Assembly (NCBI RefSeq): GCF_016616425.1
Contig: NZ_CP067101.1
Span: 5,022,001-5,086,000 of the forward strand
Reading direction: 5' to 3'
Source: Bradyrhizobium diazoefficiens
GTDB lineage: Bacteria > Pseudomonadota > Alphaproteobacteria > Rhizobiales > Xanthobacteraceae
DNA length: 64,000 nucleotides
Position numbers and translations under genes: made by a program. This document shows, one piece after another, positions 41,572-50,891 of this stretch (its first letter is position 1; every line of letters begins with the position of its first letter). Below the pieces are notes generated by a model that did not search any database, had not been told where the DNA came from, and saw nothing but the letters and a program-made list of their open reading frames with translations.

Positions 41572-43077
41572 ATGACACGTATCGCCGTCGGCGGCTTCCT
41601 GCACGAGACCAACACCTTCGCTCCGACGAAGGCGACATTTGCGGACTTTCAGCATGGCGGCGGCTGGCCGGCGATGACGGAAGGCACCGATGTGTTGAAG
41701 GTGATGCGGCGCATCAATGTCGGTCTCGCCGGCTTCGTCGACGCCGCTGAAGCGAACGGCTGGGAACTCATTCCGACGATCGCCTGCGCGGCGAGCCCCT
41801 CGGCACATGTCACCCAGGATGCCTTCGAGCGCATCGTGAAGGTGATGGTCGATGGCATCAAAGCCGCCGGGCCGATCGATGCGGTCTATCTCGACCTGCA
41901 CGGCGCCATGGTGACCGAGCATCTCGACGACGGCGAAGGCGAGATCCTGGCGCGCGTGCGCCGCGTTATCGGCAAGGATGTTCCGCTGGTCACCAGCCTC
42001 GACCTCCACGCCAACATCACGCCGGAGATGATCGGGCATGCGGATGCGCTGATCGCCTACCGTACCTATCCCCATGTCGACATGGCCGAGACCGGCCGGG
42101 CCTGCGCAAGGCATCTGGCGCTGCTGCTGAAAACGAAGCAGCGCTTCGCAAAGGCGTTCCGGCAATTGCCATTCCTGATCCCGATTAGTTGGCAGTGCAC
42201 CAACGACCACCCGACCAAAGGCATCTACGAACGGCTCGCCGCGCTGGAGAGCGACGCGGTTCCGACGCTATCTTTCGCACCGGGCTTCCCTGCCGCCGAC
42301 TTCTGCGATTGCGGTCCGAGCGTGTTCGCCTACGGCGCGACGCAAGCGGACGCCGACCGCGCGGCCGATGCGATCGTCAAGCTGATCGAGGGCCACGAAG
42401 ACGATTTCGACGGCAAGATCTGGTCGCCCGACGACGGCGTGCGTCACGCCATGGAACTGGCGAAGCGCGCGAGCAAGCCGATCGTCATCGCCGACACCCA
42501 GGACAATCCCGGCGCCGGCGGTGATTCCGACACCACCGGCATGCTGCGCGCGCTGGTACGCAACAAGGCGAGCGCCGCGACCGGCGCGATCTACGATCCG
42601 GAATCGGCCAAGGCTGCGCATGCGGCCGGCGTCGGCGCCGTCGTGACGCTGTCGCTCGGCGGCAAGTCCGGCATTCCCGGCGACGAGCCCTATCGCGAGA
42701 CCTTCGTGGTCGAAAAGCTCTCCGACGGCCGCTTCATCGCACCCGGCCCCTATTATGGCGGCCGCGAGATGGAGATGGGTCCCTCCGCAGCGTTGCGCAT
42801 CGGGGATGTCCGCGTCGTCGTCTCCTCGCACAAGGCCCAGCTCGCCGACCAGGCGATGTACCGCTATGTCGGCATCGAGCCGACCGAACAGAAGATCCTG
42901 GTCAACAAGAGCTCGGTGCACTTCCGTGCCGATTTCGAGCCGATCGCGGAGAGGCTTCTGATCTGCGCCGCGCCCGGCGCGATGCCGGCCGACACTGCTT
43001 CGCTGCCCTGGACGCGCCTGCGGCCGGGCATCCGCATCAAGCCGAATGGCGCCGTTTTCAATCCTCCTTCACGCTAA
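41572..43077 (+). CDS. M81 family metallopeptidase (MlrC/microcystinase C-like)
   Basis: A 501-residue protein of the M81 family. Diagnostic segments are GGFLHETNTFAP at the N-terminus, VYLDLHGAMVTEHLDDGEG near 103-121 and SLDLHANITPEM near 143-154, followed by YRTYPHVDMAETG. The second half is the DUF1485 C-terminal domain (DTQDNPGAGGDSDTTGML). MlrC degrades the linear tetrapeptide left from microcystin in sphingomonads; here the natural substrate is unknown and probably another peptide or amide. It is followed after 14 bp by the M20 amidohydrolase, so the genes are translated together, in the cytoplasm (no signal peptide). Confidence 0.88.
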   Translation: MTRIAVGGFLHETNTFAPTKATFADFQHGGGWPAMTEGTDVLKVMRRINVGLAGFVDAAEANGWELIPTIACAASPSAHVTQDAFERIVKVMVDGIKAAGPIDAVYLDLHGAMVTEHLDDGEGEILARVRRVIGKDVPLVTSLDLHANITPEMIGHADALIAYRTYPHVDMAETGRACARHLALLLKTKQRFAKAFRQLPFLIPISWQCTNDHPTKGIYERLAALESDAVPTLSFAPGFPAADFCDCGPSVFAYGATQADADRAADAIVKLIEGHEDDFDGKIWSPDDGVRHAMELAKRASKPIVIADTQDNPGAGGDSDTTGMLRALVRNKASAATGAIYDPESAKAAHAAGVGAVVTLSLGGKSGIPGDEPYRETFVVEKLSDGRFIAPGPYYGGREMEMGPSAALRIGDVRVVVSSHKAQLADQAMYRYVGIEPTEQKILVNKSSVHFRADFEPIAERLLICAAPGAMPADTASLPWTRLRPGIRIKPNGAVFNPPSR

Positions 43078-43091
43078 CCGGACAGGAACAC

Positions 43092-44255
43092 ATGCCCACG
43101 ATCGACCGCATCGACGGCTATGCCGACGAACTCACCGCTATCAGGCGCGACCTCCACGCCCATCCCGAGATCGGCTTCGAGGAAGTTCGCACATCCGGCA
43201 TCGTCGCCGACAAGCTGAAGAGCTGGGGCATCGAGGTGCATCGCGGTCTCGGCGGCACCGGCGTGATCGGCGTCATCAAGGGCAAGGGCGCGAGCAACAA
43301 GCGCATTGGCCTCCGCGCCGACATGGACGCGCTGCCGATGGAAGAGAACACCAATCTGAAATGGAGTTCGAAAATCCCCGGCCGCTTTCACGGCTGCGGC
43401 CATGACGGCCACACCACCATGCTGCTCGGCACCGCGCGCTATCTCGCCGAGACCAGGAATTTCGACGGCACCGTGCACCTGATCTTCCAGCCGGCCGAGG
43501 AAGGCCTCGGCGGCGCCCGCGCGATGATCAAGGACGGCCTGTTCGAGAAGTTTCCCTGCGACGAGCTCTACGGCCTGCACAATGCACCCGACCTCAACCA
43601 CGGCGAGATCGCGATCCTGCCGGGCCCGGCGATGGCCGGCGCCGACTTCTTCGACCTCCGCATCACCGGCTATGGCGCGCATGGCGCGATGCCCGAGCGC
43701 TCGAAGGATGCGGTGATCATCGCGACCACGCTGGCGCAGGCGATCCAGACCATCGTCAGCCGCAACGTCGACCCGCTGCAATCCGCCGTCATCTCGATCA
43801 CGCAGATCCATGCCGGCTCCGCCTACAACGTCATCCCCGGCGAAGCGCATCTCTGCGGCACCATCCGTACCTTCTCGAACGAAGTCCGCGCCATGATCAG
43901 CGAGCGCATCCGCACGATCTGTGCCGGTATGGCTGCCGCGTTCCAGTGCGAGATCGAAGCCGACATCCGCGACACCTTCGGCGTTCTGGTCAACCAGGTC
44001 GAGCAGTCCAAGGTGGTCGAGGAGGTCGCGCGCACCGTGGTCGATCCCGCCAACGTGATCACCCGCGCCCAGCCGAAGATGGGCAGCGAGGATTTTGCCG
44101 ACATGCTGCAGACCATTCCCGGCGCCTATTTCTGGGTCGGTCATGACGGCTCGGTACCGGTGCACAATCCCGGCTTCGTGCTCGATGACAAGATCCTGCC
44201 GATCGGTGCCAGCATGTTTGCCCGCATCATCGAGACCCGCATGCCGGTAGGTTAG
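43092..44255 (+). CDS. M20 aminoacylase/hippurate hydrolase-type amidohydrolase
   Basis: A 387-residue M20D peptidase that hydrolyses N-acyl amino acids or similar amides. It shows RRDLHAHPEIGFEE (about 17-30), GLRADMDALP (73-83), HGCGHDGHTT with the metal-binding Cys and His (about 98-107), and FQPAEEGLGGA with the catalytic Glu pair (about 129-139). A distal metal His lies in GSEDFADML..PGAYF. It is cytoplasmic and of normal length for the family. It is translationally close to both neighbours: 14 bp after the MlrC-like gene and 2 bp before the amidase gene. Confidence 0.92.
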   Translation: MPTIDRIDGYADELTAIRRDLHAHPEIGFEEVRTSGIVADKLKSWGIEVHRGLGGTGVIGVIKGKGASNKRIGLRADMDALPMEENTNLKWSSKIPGRFHGCGHDGHTTMLLGTARYLAETRNFDGTVHLIFQPAEEGLGGARAMIKDGLFEKFPCDELYGLHNAPDLNHGEIAILPGPAMAGADFFDLRITGYGAHGAMPERSKDAVIIATTLAQAIQTIVSRNVDPLQSAVISITQIHAGSAYNVIPGEAHLCGTIRTFSNEVRAMISERIRTICAGMAAAFQCEIEADIRDTFGVLVNQVEQSKVVEEVARTVVDPANVITRAQPKMGSEDFADMLQTIPGAYFWVGHDGSVPVHNPGFVLDDKILPIGASMFARIIETRMPVG

Positions 44256-44257
44256 CA

Positions 44258-45679
44258 ATGCACAAAAAGAGCGTCGAAGAGCCCGTTACCTCGCTGCACG
44301 ATCTGTCCGCGGTCGATTTGATCGCGGGCTATCGCGCCAAACAGTTCTCGCCGAGCGAGGTGCTGGACGACGTGCTCGCGCACGTCGCGGCGTGGGAGCC
44401 GCATCTGAAGGCGCTCTATGCATTCGATCCCGAGGGCGCGCGCGAGGCTGCGAAGGCCTCGACCGCGCGCTGGACGGGTGGCGAGCCGTCAGGTGCGCTC
44501 GACGGCGTGCCTGTCACGGTGAAAGACAACATCGCCACGAAAGGCGTGCCGGTGCCGCTCGGCGCGGCCAGCGTCAAGCTCGTGCCCGCCGGGAAGGATG
44601 CCCCGCCCGCCGCGCGGCTGCGCGAGGCCGGCGCGATCATCTTCGCCAAGACCACGATGCCCGATTACGGCATGCTGTCCTCGGGGCTCTCCAGTTTCCA
44701 CCCACTCGCGCGCAATCCCTGGGATCTCTCCAAGAATCCCGGAGGCTCCAGCGCGGGTGCTGGCGCTGCCGCCGCGGCCGGCTATGGCCCGCTGCATCTC
44801 GGCACCGATATCGGCGGCTCGATCCGCCTGCCGGCCGCTTGGTGTGGCCTCGTCGGCCTGAAGCCGAGCTTCGGCCGCGTGCCGATCGATCCCAGCTATG
44901 TCGGCCGCGTCGCCGGCCCGATGGCCCGCACGGTCGACGATTGCGCGCTAATGATGAGCGTGATCGCAAAACCCGACCGGCGCGACGGCATGAGCCTGCC
45001 CGCCGAGCCGCTCAACTGGAGAGGCCTGGAGAAGTCTCCGCGCAAACTCCGGATCGGGTTGATGCTCGATGCCGGCGTCGGCCTGACGCTGGAGAAGCCG
45101 GTGCGCGAGGTCGCGGTGAAAGCGGCCAAGGCGTTCGAATCCGCAGGCAGCGTCGTCACCGAAGTCGATGGCATCCTCACCCGCGAGATGCTCGATGGCC
45201 TCGACAATTTTTGGCGTGCGCGGATATGGGACGATCTGTCCAAGCTGGCGCCGGCCGAGCAGGCCAAGGTGCTGCCCTATATCTTCACGTGGGGCGAGTC
45301 GGGCGCCAAGCTGTCGGGCGTCGACGTCATCCGCGGCTTCAACCAGACTATGGCGATCCGCGCCGCGGCAGGAAAGCTGTTCTGCGAGCTCGATTATGTG
45401 ATTTCGCCGACGGCACCGAACGTGAATTTTCCGGCGGAATGGGCCTCGCCGACCAACGATCCGATGAAGCCGTTCGAGCACATCGCCTATACCGTGCCGT
45501 GGAATATGTCGGAGAACCCGGCCATCTCCGTCAACGGCGGCTTCGACGCCAAGGGTTTTCCGATCGGCGTGCAAATCGTCGGCCGCCGCTTCGACGATAT
45601 CGGCGTACTCGGCATGGCCAAGGCCTTTGAAGGTTTGCGCGGTACGCAGCGGCCCTGGCCGTCGCCGCCGGCTAATTAA
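44258..45679 (+). CDS. Amidase signature family enzyme
   Basis: A 473-residue amidase. The Ser-cisSer-Lys triad is present: Lys in PVTVKDNIA (near residue 88), cis-Ser in NPGGSSAGAGAAAAAG (about 163-178) and the nucleophile in GTDIGGSIRLPAAWCG (about 185-200). These enzymes hydrolyse linear or aryl amides to acid and ammonia. It follows the M20 gene by 2 bp, so it belongs to the same operon, and is followed by palindromic element 4. In context it could release ammonia or an amine from an imported amide (inference). Confidence 0.92.
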   Translation: MHKKSVEEPVTSLHDLSAVDLIAGYRAKQFSPSEVLDDVLAHVAAWEPHLKALYAFDPEGAREAAKASTARWTGGEPSGALDGVPVTVKDNIATKGVPVPLGAASVKLVPAGKDAPPAARLREAGAIIFAKTTMPDYGMLSSGLSSFHPLARNPWDLSKNPGGSSAGAGAAAAAGYGPLHLGTDIGGSIRLPAAWCGLVGLKPSFGRVPIDPSYVGRVAGPMARTVDDCALMMSVIAKPDRRDGMSLPAEPLNWRGLEKSPRKLRIGLMLDAGVGLTLEKPVREVAVKAAKAFESAGSVVTEVDGILTREMLDGLDNFWRARIWDDLSKLAPAEQAKVLPYIFTWGESGAKLSGVDVIRGFNQTMAIRAAAGKLFCELDYVISPTAPNVNFPAEWASPTNDPMKPFEHIAYTVPWNMSENPAISVNGGFDAKGFPIGVQIVGRRFDDIGVLGMAKAFEGLRGTQRPWPSPPAN

Positions 45680-45689
45680 TCGCACTGTC

Positions 45690-45817
45690 GTCATTCCGGG
45701 TTGCGCCCTCTTGGCGCAAGCCCGGAATCCATTCATCCGCACAAGTGGTGTGGAGAAATGGATTCTCAGGTGCGCAATTGCGCACCGGAGTTCGCGCTTC
45801 GCGCGCCCCGGAATGAC
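45690..45817. repeat. Cloverleaf-like palindromic element 4
   Basis: An outer 11-bp stem (45690-45700 with 45807-45817) encloses hairpin TTGCGCC/GGCGCAA (45701-45719), a central stem based on GGAATCCATT, the perfect hairpin GTGCGCAATTGCGCAC (45770-45785) and a small CGCGC hairpin. It lies between the amidase and enoyl-CoA hydratase genes and shares its outer arms with element 3. Confidence 0.8.
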
Positions 45818-45858
45818 GTGCTAGACAGATGATCAAAGAAAAGAAGGAAGGAAACCAC

Positions 45859-46749
45859 ATGGCGTATGAGACGATCAAATACGAGGTCGCCGAGCAGATC
45901 CTCACCGTCACGCTGAACCGGCCCGACAAGCTCAACGCCTTCAACGCGCAAATGCAGGCAGAGTTGATCGATGCGTTCGACGCCGCCGACAAGGACGACA
46001 ATATCCGCGCCATCATCGTCACCGGTGCCGGTCGCGGCTTTTGCGCGGGCGCCGATCTTTCGTCCGGTGCGGATACGTTCGATCGCGATGCGCGACGCGG
46101 ACCGGTGAAACGCTTCGCCGACGGCAAGGTCGACTACAGCGATCCCCAGGTGCGCGACGGCGGCGGCCAGGTGACGTTGCGCATCTTCAAGTGCCTGAAG
46201 CCGGTGATCGCCGCGGTGAACGGCCCTGCCGTCGGCATCGGCGTCACCATGCAGCTCGCGATGGACATCCGCATTGCCTCGGACGCCGCGCGGTTCGGCT
46301 TCGTGTTCTCCCAGCGCGGCATCGTGCCGGAGGCGGCCTCGAGCTGGTTCCTGCCGCGCATCGTCGGCATCTCGCAGGCGCTGGAATGGTGCTATTCGGG
46401 CCGCGTCTTCCCGGCTCAGGAAGCCCTCGCCGGCCGTCTCGTCAGCAAGGTGGTGGCGCCGGATGATCTTCTGCCGACCGCTCGCGCGCTCGCCAAGGAA
46501 TTCTGTGCCAAGACCGCGCCGGTGTCGGTGGCGCTGATCCGCCAGATGATGTGGCGCATGATGGGTGCAGACGATCCCATGGAAGCCCACAAGATCGACA
46601 GCCGCGGCATCTACGCCCGCGGCCGCTCCGACGACGTGAAGGAAGGCGTGGTGTCGTTCCTGGAAAAGCGACCTGCGCAGTTCAAGAACAAGGTCTCCAC
46701 GGACATGCCAGACTATTTCCCGTGGTGGACCGAGCGGGAATATAAGTAA
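45859..46749 (+). CDS. Enoyl-CoA hydratase/isomerase family protein
   Basis: A 296-residue crotonase-fold enzyme. The oxyanion-hole segments are GAGRGFCAGADLSS (about 56-69) and GIVPEAASSWFLPRIVG, which also holds one of the usual catalytic Glu residues (near 157). NRPDKLNAFNAQM near the N-terminus is the acyl-CoA binding strand. It could hydrate an enoyl-CoA in beta-oxidation of the acyl part of an imported compound, but this link to the upstream operon is inference, since element 4 intervenes. ATG 45859 has GGAAGGAAA upstream and is preferred to the frame start at 45829. Confidence 0.9.
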   Translation: MAYETIKYEVAEQILTVTLNRPDKLNAFNAQMQAELIDAFDAADKDDNIRAIIVTGAGRGFCAGADLSSGADTFDRDARRGPVKRFADGKVDYSDPQVRDGGGQVTLRIFKCLKPVIAAVNGPAVGIGVTMQLAMDIRIASDAARFGFVFSQRGIVPEAASSWFLPRIVGISQALEWCYSGRVFPAQEALAGRLVSKVVAPDDLLPTARALAKEFCAKTAPVSVALIRQMMWRMMGADDPMEAHKIDSRGIYARGRSDDVKEGVVSFLEKRPAQFKNKVSTDMPDYFPWWTEREYK

Positions 46750-46761
46750 CGCGAAGACATT

Positions 46762-46855
46762 CGTAGGGTGGGCAAAGGCGCTCTTGCGCCGTGCCCACCA
46801 TCGATCGGCAACGGAAATCAGAATGGTGGGCACGCTTCGCTTTGCCCACCCTACG
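46762..46855. repeat. Cloverleaf-like palindromic element 5
   Basis: The 15-bp perfect outer stem CGTAGGGTGGGCAAA (46762-46776 with 46841-46855) encloses hairpin GGCGC-TCTT-GCGCC (46777-46790), an 11-bp central stem (46791-46801 with 46823-46833) and a short GC-TTC-GC hairpin. It lies between convergent genes. Confidence 0.85.
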
Positions 46856-46861
46856 GCGCCG

Positions 46862-47839
46862 TTACTCCATCATCAGCGCCACACGTCCGATCGCCTTGCG
46901 GTCGATCAAGAGTCGCATCGCCTTCGCGTAATCTTCCAGCGGCAGGCGGTGCGAGACGTTGGGGCGCAGCTTGCCCTCCTCCGCCCATTGCAGCAGCGCC
47001 TTCAGCCGCACCTGGCCGAGCGCCGGATTCTTCCGCACCGCTTCACCGGCACGCACACCAAGCACGCTGGCGCCCTTGATCAGCAGCAGATTGGTCTTGG
47101 CCGAACCGATCCCGCCCGTGAATCCGATCACCAGCAGCCGCGCGCCCCAGGCGATGCAGCGCATCGAATCTTCAAAGACCTGGCCGCCGACGGGATCGAA
47201 TACGACGTCCGCACCGCGACCATCGGTAATGCGCTTGACGGCATCGCGAAACGGTTCGCGGTCATAACGAACGAGATGATCGGCGCCGCGCGCCCTGGCG
47301 ATGGCGAGTTTCTCGTCGCTGGAGGCGGTCGCGATCACGGTCGCGCCCAGCATCTTGCCGATCTCGACGGCCGCAAGGCCGACGCCGCCGCCGGCGCCAT
47401 GCACCAGCAGCACTTCGCCGGGCTCGATTCGGCCGCGATCGATCAGCGCGTGATAGGCCGTGCCGTGCGCGGCAAGATAGGTCGCAGCTTCCGCGTAGTC
47501 GAAAGTCGACGGCATCGGTGTGAGCTGCGACGGTGTGACGACGACTTGGTCCGCAAACGCGCCGTGGCGCATCTTGACGATGACCTTGTCGCCGACAGCA
47601 ACGCCTCTCGCCTCGGTACCGATCTCGACGACGTCACCGGCGGCTTCCATGCCGGGCGTGAACGGCAGGTCCGGCTTGAGCTGATATTGACCGGCGGCCA
47701 TCAGCACATCAGGAAAATTCAGCCCGGCGGCCCGGACCGCGACGCGCACCTCGCCCGGCTTCAGGGCGCGCGACGGAAACTCCTCCAGCCGCAACGCTTC
47801 GGGCGGGCCGAGCACGCGGCAGACGACAGCGCGCACCAT
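46862..47839 (-). CDS. NADPH:quinone oxidoreductase family protein
   Basis: A 325-residue MDR-superfamily protein without zinc ligands, typical of the quinone oxidoreductase/zeta-crystallin branch. It has AAGLNFPDVLMAAGQY near residue 38, PFTPGMEAAGDV near 60, and the NADPH site VLLVHGAGGGVGLAAVE (about 144-160). Members reduce quinones or alpha,beta-unsaturated carbonyls. The ATG at 47839 overlaps the stop of the upstream isomerase gene by one base on the minus strand, so the two are translationally coupled and probably work on the same aromatic or carbonyl compounds. Confidence 0.9.
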   Translation of the reverse strand: MVRAVVCRVLGPPEALRLEEFPSRALKPGEVRVAVRAAGLNFPDVLMAAGQYQLKPDLPFTPGMEAAGDVVEIGTEARGVAVGDKVIVKMRHGAFADQVVVTPSQLTPMPSTFDYAEAATYLAAHGTAYHALIDRGRIEPGEVLLVHGAGGGVGLAAVEIGKMLGATVIATASSDEKLAIARARGADHLVRYDREPFRDAVKRITDGRGADVVFDPVGGQVFEDSMRCIAWGARLLVIGFTGGIGSAKTNLLLIKGASVLGVRAGEAVRKNPALGQVRLKALLQWAEEGKLRPNVSHRLPLEDYAKAMRLLIDRKAIGRVALMME

Positions 47840-48447
47840 CAGACCGCGCTCGCCTTGCTGCGCAGCAACGCCTCACGGATCAGCGGCAGGCGGTCATTGC
47901 CGAAATACATGTCGGTTTTGTCCACGAAGATCGTCGGCGAGCCGAAGCCGCCGCGGGCGACCACCTCTTCCGTATTGGCCTTGAGCTGATCCTTGATCCC
48001 CTGCTCCGAGATGCCCGCGAAGAACTTCTGCTCGTCGATGCCGACTTGTCTGCAGATCTCGGCAAGCACTGCGTCCTGCGAGATGTCCTTGTCACCGCCC
48101 CAATAGGTCTCGAACACGGCCGTCGCGAACGGCACCACGTCCCTGCCGAGCCAGATGCAGCCGCGCATCGCCTTCACGCTGTTCACGGGAAATACCGTCG
48201 GCGGCATCTTGATCGCAAGGCCTGCCGAGCGCGCCCAGTCCTGAAGATCCTTCTTCATGTAACGCGCCTTCAGCGGCACCGGCTTCTCGCGCTGCGCATA
48301 GACGCTCGGGTTGACGGTGTTGAAGATGCCGCCGACCAGGATCGGCCGCCAGACGATCTCGGCGCCCAGTTCCTTGGCGAGCGGCTGAATGTTGTGGAAG
48401 GCGAGATAGGTCCAGGGGCTCGAGCAGTCGAAGAAGAATTCGATCAT
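47839..48447 (-). CDS. 2-hydroxychromene-2-carboxylate isomerase family protein (DsbA-like fold)
   Basis: A 202-residue kappa-GST/DsbA-fold protein. The N-terminal strand and active-site loop MIEFFFDCSSPWTYLAF shows the Ser (with preceding Cys) that replaces the CxxC of thiol oxidoreductases and binds glutathione in HCCA isomerases. The C-terminal cis-Pro strand reads FGSPTIFVDKTDMYFGNDRLP. HCCA isomerase acts in naphthalene breakdown; homologues in rhizobia act on unknown substrates. ATG 48447 is chosen since the fold begins at once; the longer frame overlaps the divergent MetE-like gene. Confidence 0.88.
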   Translation of the reverse strand: MIEFFFDCSSPWTYLAFHNIQPLAKELGAEIVWRPILVGGIFNTVNPSVYAQREKPVPLKARYMKKDLQDWARSAGLAIKMPPTVFPVNSVKAMRGCIWLGRDVVPFATAVFETYWGGDKDISQDAVLAEICRQVGIDEQKFFAGISEQGIKDQLKANTEEVVARGGFGSPTIFVDKTDMYFGNDRLPLIREALLRSKASAV

Positions 48448-48557
48448 GGCGTTTCCGAATCCGGCGTCGCGGGGTTCAAGGCGACTTTTGTTGTTCTGTA
48501 CCTTGACGTTAAGACATGGCAGGAAGGGGCGCAACACAACCCACCGGGAGGGCCGCC

Positions 48558-49580
48558 ATGCTGTTTCCAACCACGATTGCCGGCTCCTTGCCGAAGCCGG
48601 AATGGCTCGCCGAGCCCAACATGCTCTGGGCGCCCTGGAAATGGCAGGGCGACGAGCTTCTCCGTGCCAAGCGGGACGCGACGCTGATCTGGCTGAAGAT
48701 CCAGGAGGATGCCGGCATCGACATCGTTACCGAGGGCGAGCAAGCCCGGCAGCATTTCGTCCACGGTTTCCTGGAGAAGATCGACGGCATCGACTTCGCC
48801 CACAAGGTCGAGATGGGCATCCGCAAGGACCGCTACAAGGCGATGGTGCCGCAGGTGGTCGCGCCGCTCCGGCTCAAGGAGCGCGTGCATGCCTTCGAGG
48901 CGCGCGTGGCGCGAACGCACACCGGGAAGAAGCTGAAGTTCACCCTGCCCGGCCCGATGACCATTATCGACACCATTGCCGATCGCTACTATGGCGATCG
49001 CGTGAAGATGGCCTTTGCCTTCGCCGAGTTGCTCAACGAGGAGGCCAAGGCATTGCAGGCCGACGGCGTCGATCTCGTGCAGTTCGACGAGCCCGCCTTC
49101 AACGTCTACATGGACGAGGTCAACGATTGGGGCATCAAGGCGCTGGAGCGCGCCGCGCAAGGCCTCACCTGCACCACTGCCGTGCACATCTGCTACGGCT
49201 ACGGCATCAAGGCGAACACCGACTGGAAGGAGACGCTCGGAGCGCAGTGGCGACAGTATGAGCAGATCTTTCCGGCGATCGACGCCAGCCCGATCCAGCA
49301 GGTGGCGATCGAATGCCGCAACTCGAAAGTGCCGCTCGACCTGCTGGCGCTGCTCAAGAGCAAAATCGTGCAGGCCGGCGTGATCGACGTCGCCAGCGAC
49401 ACGATCGAGACCGCCGAGGACGTCGTCACGGTGATCGACGCGGTGTCGAAATTCGTACCCAAGAGCAACATCATCGCCACCACCAATTGCGGCATGGCGC
49501 CGATGCGGCGCGAAATCGCCGAAGCCAAGCTGATGGCGCTCGGCGCAGGCGCCGCGTTGGCGCGCGAGAAGCTGGGGTGA
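48558..49580 (+). CDS. MetE-like cobalamin-independent methyltransferase (short form)
   Basis: A 340-residue barrel equivalent to the C-terminal catalytic half of MetE. The zinc-site residues are present: His and Cys in TAVHICYGYG (near residue 212), Glu-Cys in VAIECRNSK (about 255) and Cys in TTNCGMAPM (about 312). Full MetE has about 750 residues. Short forms like this resemble archaeal core-MetE enzymes and bacterial proteins that need another methyl donor protein or a methylcobalamin substrate (family knowledge). Start ATG 48558 has GGGAGGG about 7 nt upstream. It is divergent from the HCCA isomerase gene. Confidence 0.88.
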   Translation: MLFPTTIAGSLPKPEWLAEPNMLWAPWKWQGDELLRAKRDATLIWLKIQEDAGIDIVTEGEQARQHFVHGFLEKIDGIDFAHKVEMGIRKDRYKAMVPQVVAPLRLKERVHAFEARVARTHTGKKLKFTLPGPMTIIDTIADRYYGDRVKMAFAFAELLNEEAKALQADGVDLVQFDEPAFNVYMDEVNDWGIKALERAAQGLTCTTAVHICYGYGIKANTDWKETLGAQWRQYEQIFPAIDASPIQQVAIECRNSKVPLDLLALLKSKIVQAGVIDVASDTIETAEDVVTVIDAVSKFVPKSNIIATTNCGMAPMRREIAEAKLMALGAGAALAREKLG

Positions 49581-49600
49581 TGGCGAGGGCGGGCGCTGCG

Positions 49601-50218
49601 TTAAGGCAGCGCCGTCGGATGCAACAGCGGCGAGTAGCCGGCGTTCAATGTGCGCAGAGTCGAAGGCGGCGTGAGCAACGCCGCTTCGCCAAGCTGACGC
49701 GCGACCGCGGCATAGCCCGCCGGTGACCATAGCAGGGCCCTGCCCTGCGTCACCAGAAAGCTCTCCTCGCCCTGCTGAACCATCGCACCCTCGGGAAGCT
49801 GCGCGAGCGGCACCAGCAGTTCGTGCAGCCGCTTCCTGCCTTGATCGAGCCGCTCGTGATGCAGCACCGTGTCGATGTCGTGCATACGGACGCCATGCAC
49901 GCGATTGCCTTGTTCCCATGCGGCTCTGAAGCGATTGGCATCGTCGCGGCGGCAATAGAAGCAGGGACGATGGCCGGCGGCGAACGCGGTAGCTTCATCG
50001 AGGAAGAACAGCTCGGTCCAGCTCCGCTGTGCCATCACCTCGCGGCGGCGGCCGCGGAATTCGCAAACGCAGGTGAGCCAAGCCGGCGACGACCAGCGCT
50101 TCCTCAGCAGCGTCCTGGTCGCGGGATCGTGGATGATGCCGCGATTGCCGGTGAACAGGCCGCGATGCGGAGTGGCGATGATGTCGCCGGTCGGGGTGAC
50201 GCGATTTTGGAGGGGCAT
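49601..50218 (-). CDS. Conserved hypothetical protein
   Basis: A 205-residue cytoplasmic protein I recognise only as a type seen in rhizobia. It contains two Cys motifs, LTCVCEFRGRRREVM and GHRPCFYCRRDDANRFRAAW, that could together bind a metal. The second half (LLVPLAQLPEGAMV..GEESFLVTQGRALLWSPAGY) looks like a compact beta-rich domain. The product starts at ATG 50218 (MPLQNRVTPTGDI). It is convergent with the MetE-like gene and lies downstream of a palindromic element and the xanthine phosphoribosyltransferase gene. No function can be assigned. Confidence 0.7.
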   Translation of the reverse strand: MPLQNRVTPTGDIIATPHRGLFTGNRGIIHDPATRTLLRKRWSSPAWLTCVCEFRGRRREVMAQRSWTELFFLDEATAFAAGHRPCFYCRRDDANRFRAAWEQGNRVHGVRMHDIDTVLHHERLDQGRKRLHELLVPLAQLPEGAMVQQGEESFLVTQGRALLWSPAGYAAVARQLGEAALLTPPSTLRTLNAGYSPLLHPTALP

Positions 50219-50230
50219 GGCTCTCTCCAA

Positions 50231-50319
50231 CCGTCATTGCGAGCGAAGCGAAGCAATCCAAGCTAGCGCGGCCGGGACGGTCTGGATTGCTTCGTCGCAA
50301 GAGCTCCTCGCAATGACGG
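50231..50319. repeat. Cloverleaf-like palindromic element 6
   Basis: A 13-bp outer stem CCGTCATTGCGAG (50231-50243 with 50307-50319) and an 11-bp central stem GAAGCAATCCA (50250-50260 with 50283-50293), with short arms on each side. It lies between two minus-strand genes. Confidence 0.8.
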
Positions 50320-50325
50320 CAATAG

Positions 50326-50856
50326 TCACGCCGCGCCGTCGCGCAGCGGCGGGTGATAGGACAGCGCAGTGTCCCAGGGAAAGAAGATCCATGTATCCTG
50401 CGAGACTTCCGTGATGAAGGTGTCGACCAGCGGTCGGCCCTTCGGCTTGGCGTAGACGGTGGCAAAATGCGCATCCGGCAGCATCTCGCGCACCAGCCTG
50501 CCGGTCTTGCCGGTGTCGACGAGGTCGTCGACGATCAACAGGCCCTTGCCGGTGCCGCCGCCAAGCTTCATCGCCGCGTCGGAAATCCCCTTGAGGACCT
50601 GAAGCTCGCCCTGCTTGTCGTGATCGTAGCTCGCGATACAGACCGTATCGATCACGCGCACGCCGAGCTCGCGCGCCACGATCGCGGCCGGCACGAGGCC
50701 CCCACGCGTGATCGCGATCACCGCGTGGAACGGACCGACCTCGTTGAGCCGCCAGGTCAGCGCCCGGCAGTCCCGGTGGAACTGGTCCCATGAGACCGGA
50801 AAGGGCCGGCCCGCCTTCTCCTGCGCGCTCGGTTCCGATGCGTTACCTGCCATCAT
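50326..50856 (-). CDS. gpt: Xanthine (guanine) phosphoribosyltransferase
   Basis: A 176-residue purine salvage enzyme that joins xanthine or guanine to PRPP. The PRPP-binding motif is [14 protein letters not shown] (about residues 105-118), and the upstream loop is [19 protein letters not shown] (about 47-65). The C-terminal hood [15 protein letters not shown] matches the Gpt type, not the HGPRT type. Length is close to E. coli Gpt with about 20 extra N-terminal residues. The starting Met-Met leaves a three-base ambiguity. Confidence 0.92.
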   Translation of the reverse strand: MMAGNASEPSAQEKAGRPFPVSWDQFHRDCRALTWRLNEVGPFHAVIAITRGGLVPAAIVARELGVRVIDTVCIASYDHDKQGELQVLKGISDAAMKLGGGTGKGLLIVDDLVDTGKTGRLVREMLPDAHFATVYAKPKGRPLVDTFITEVSQDTWIFFPWDTALSYHPPLRDGAA

Positions 50857-50891
50857 CGTCTCCTGCCAATCATCGTCCGGCTGCCCTTCTG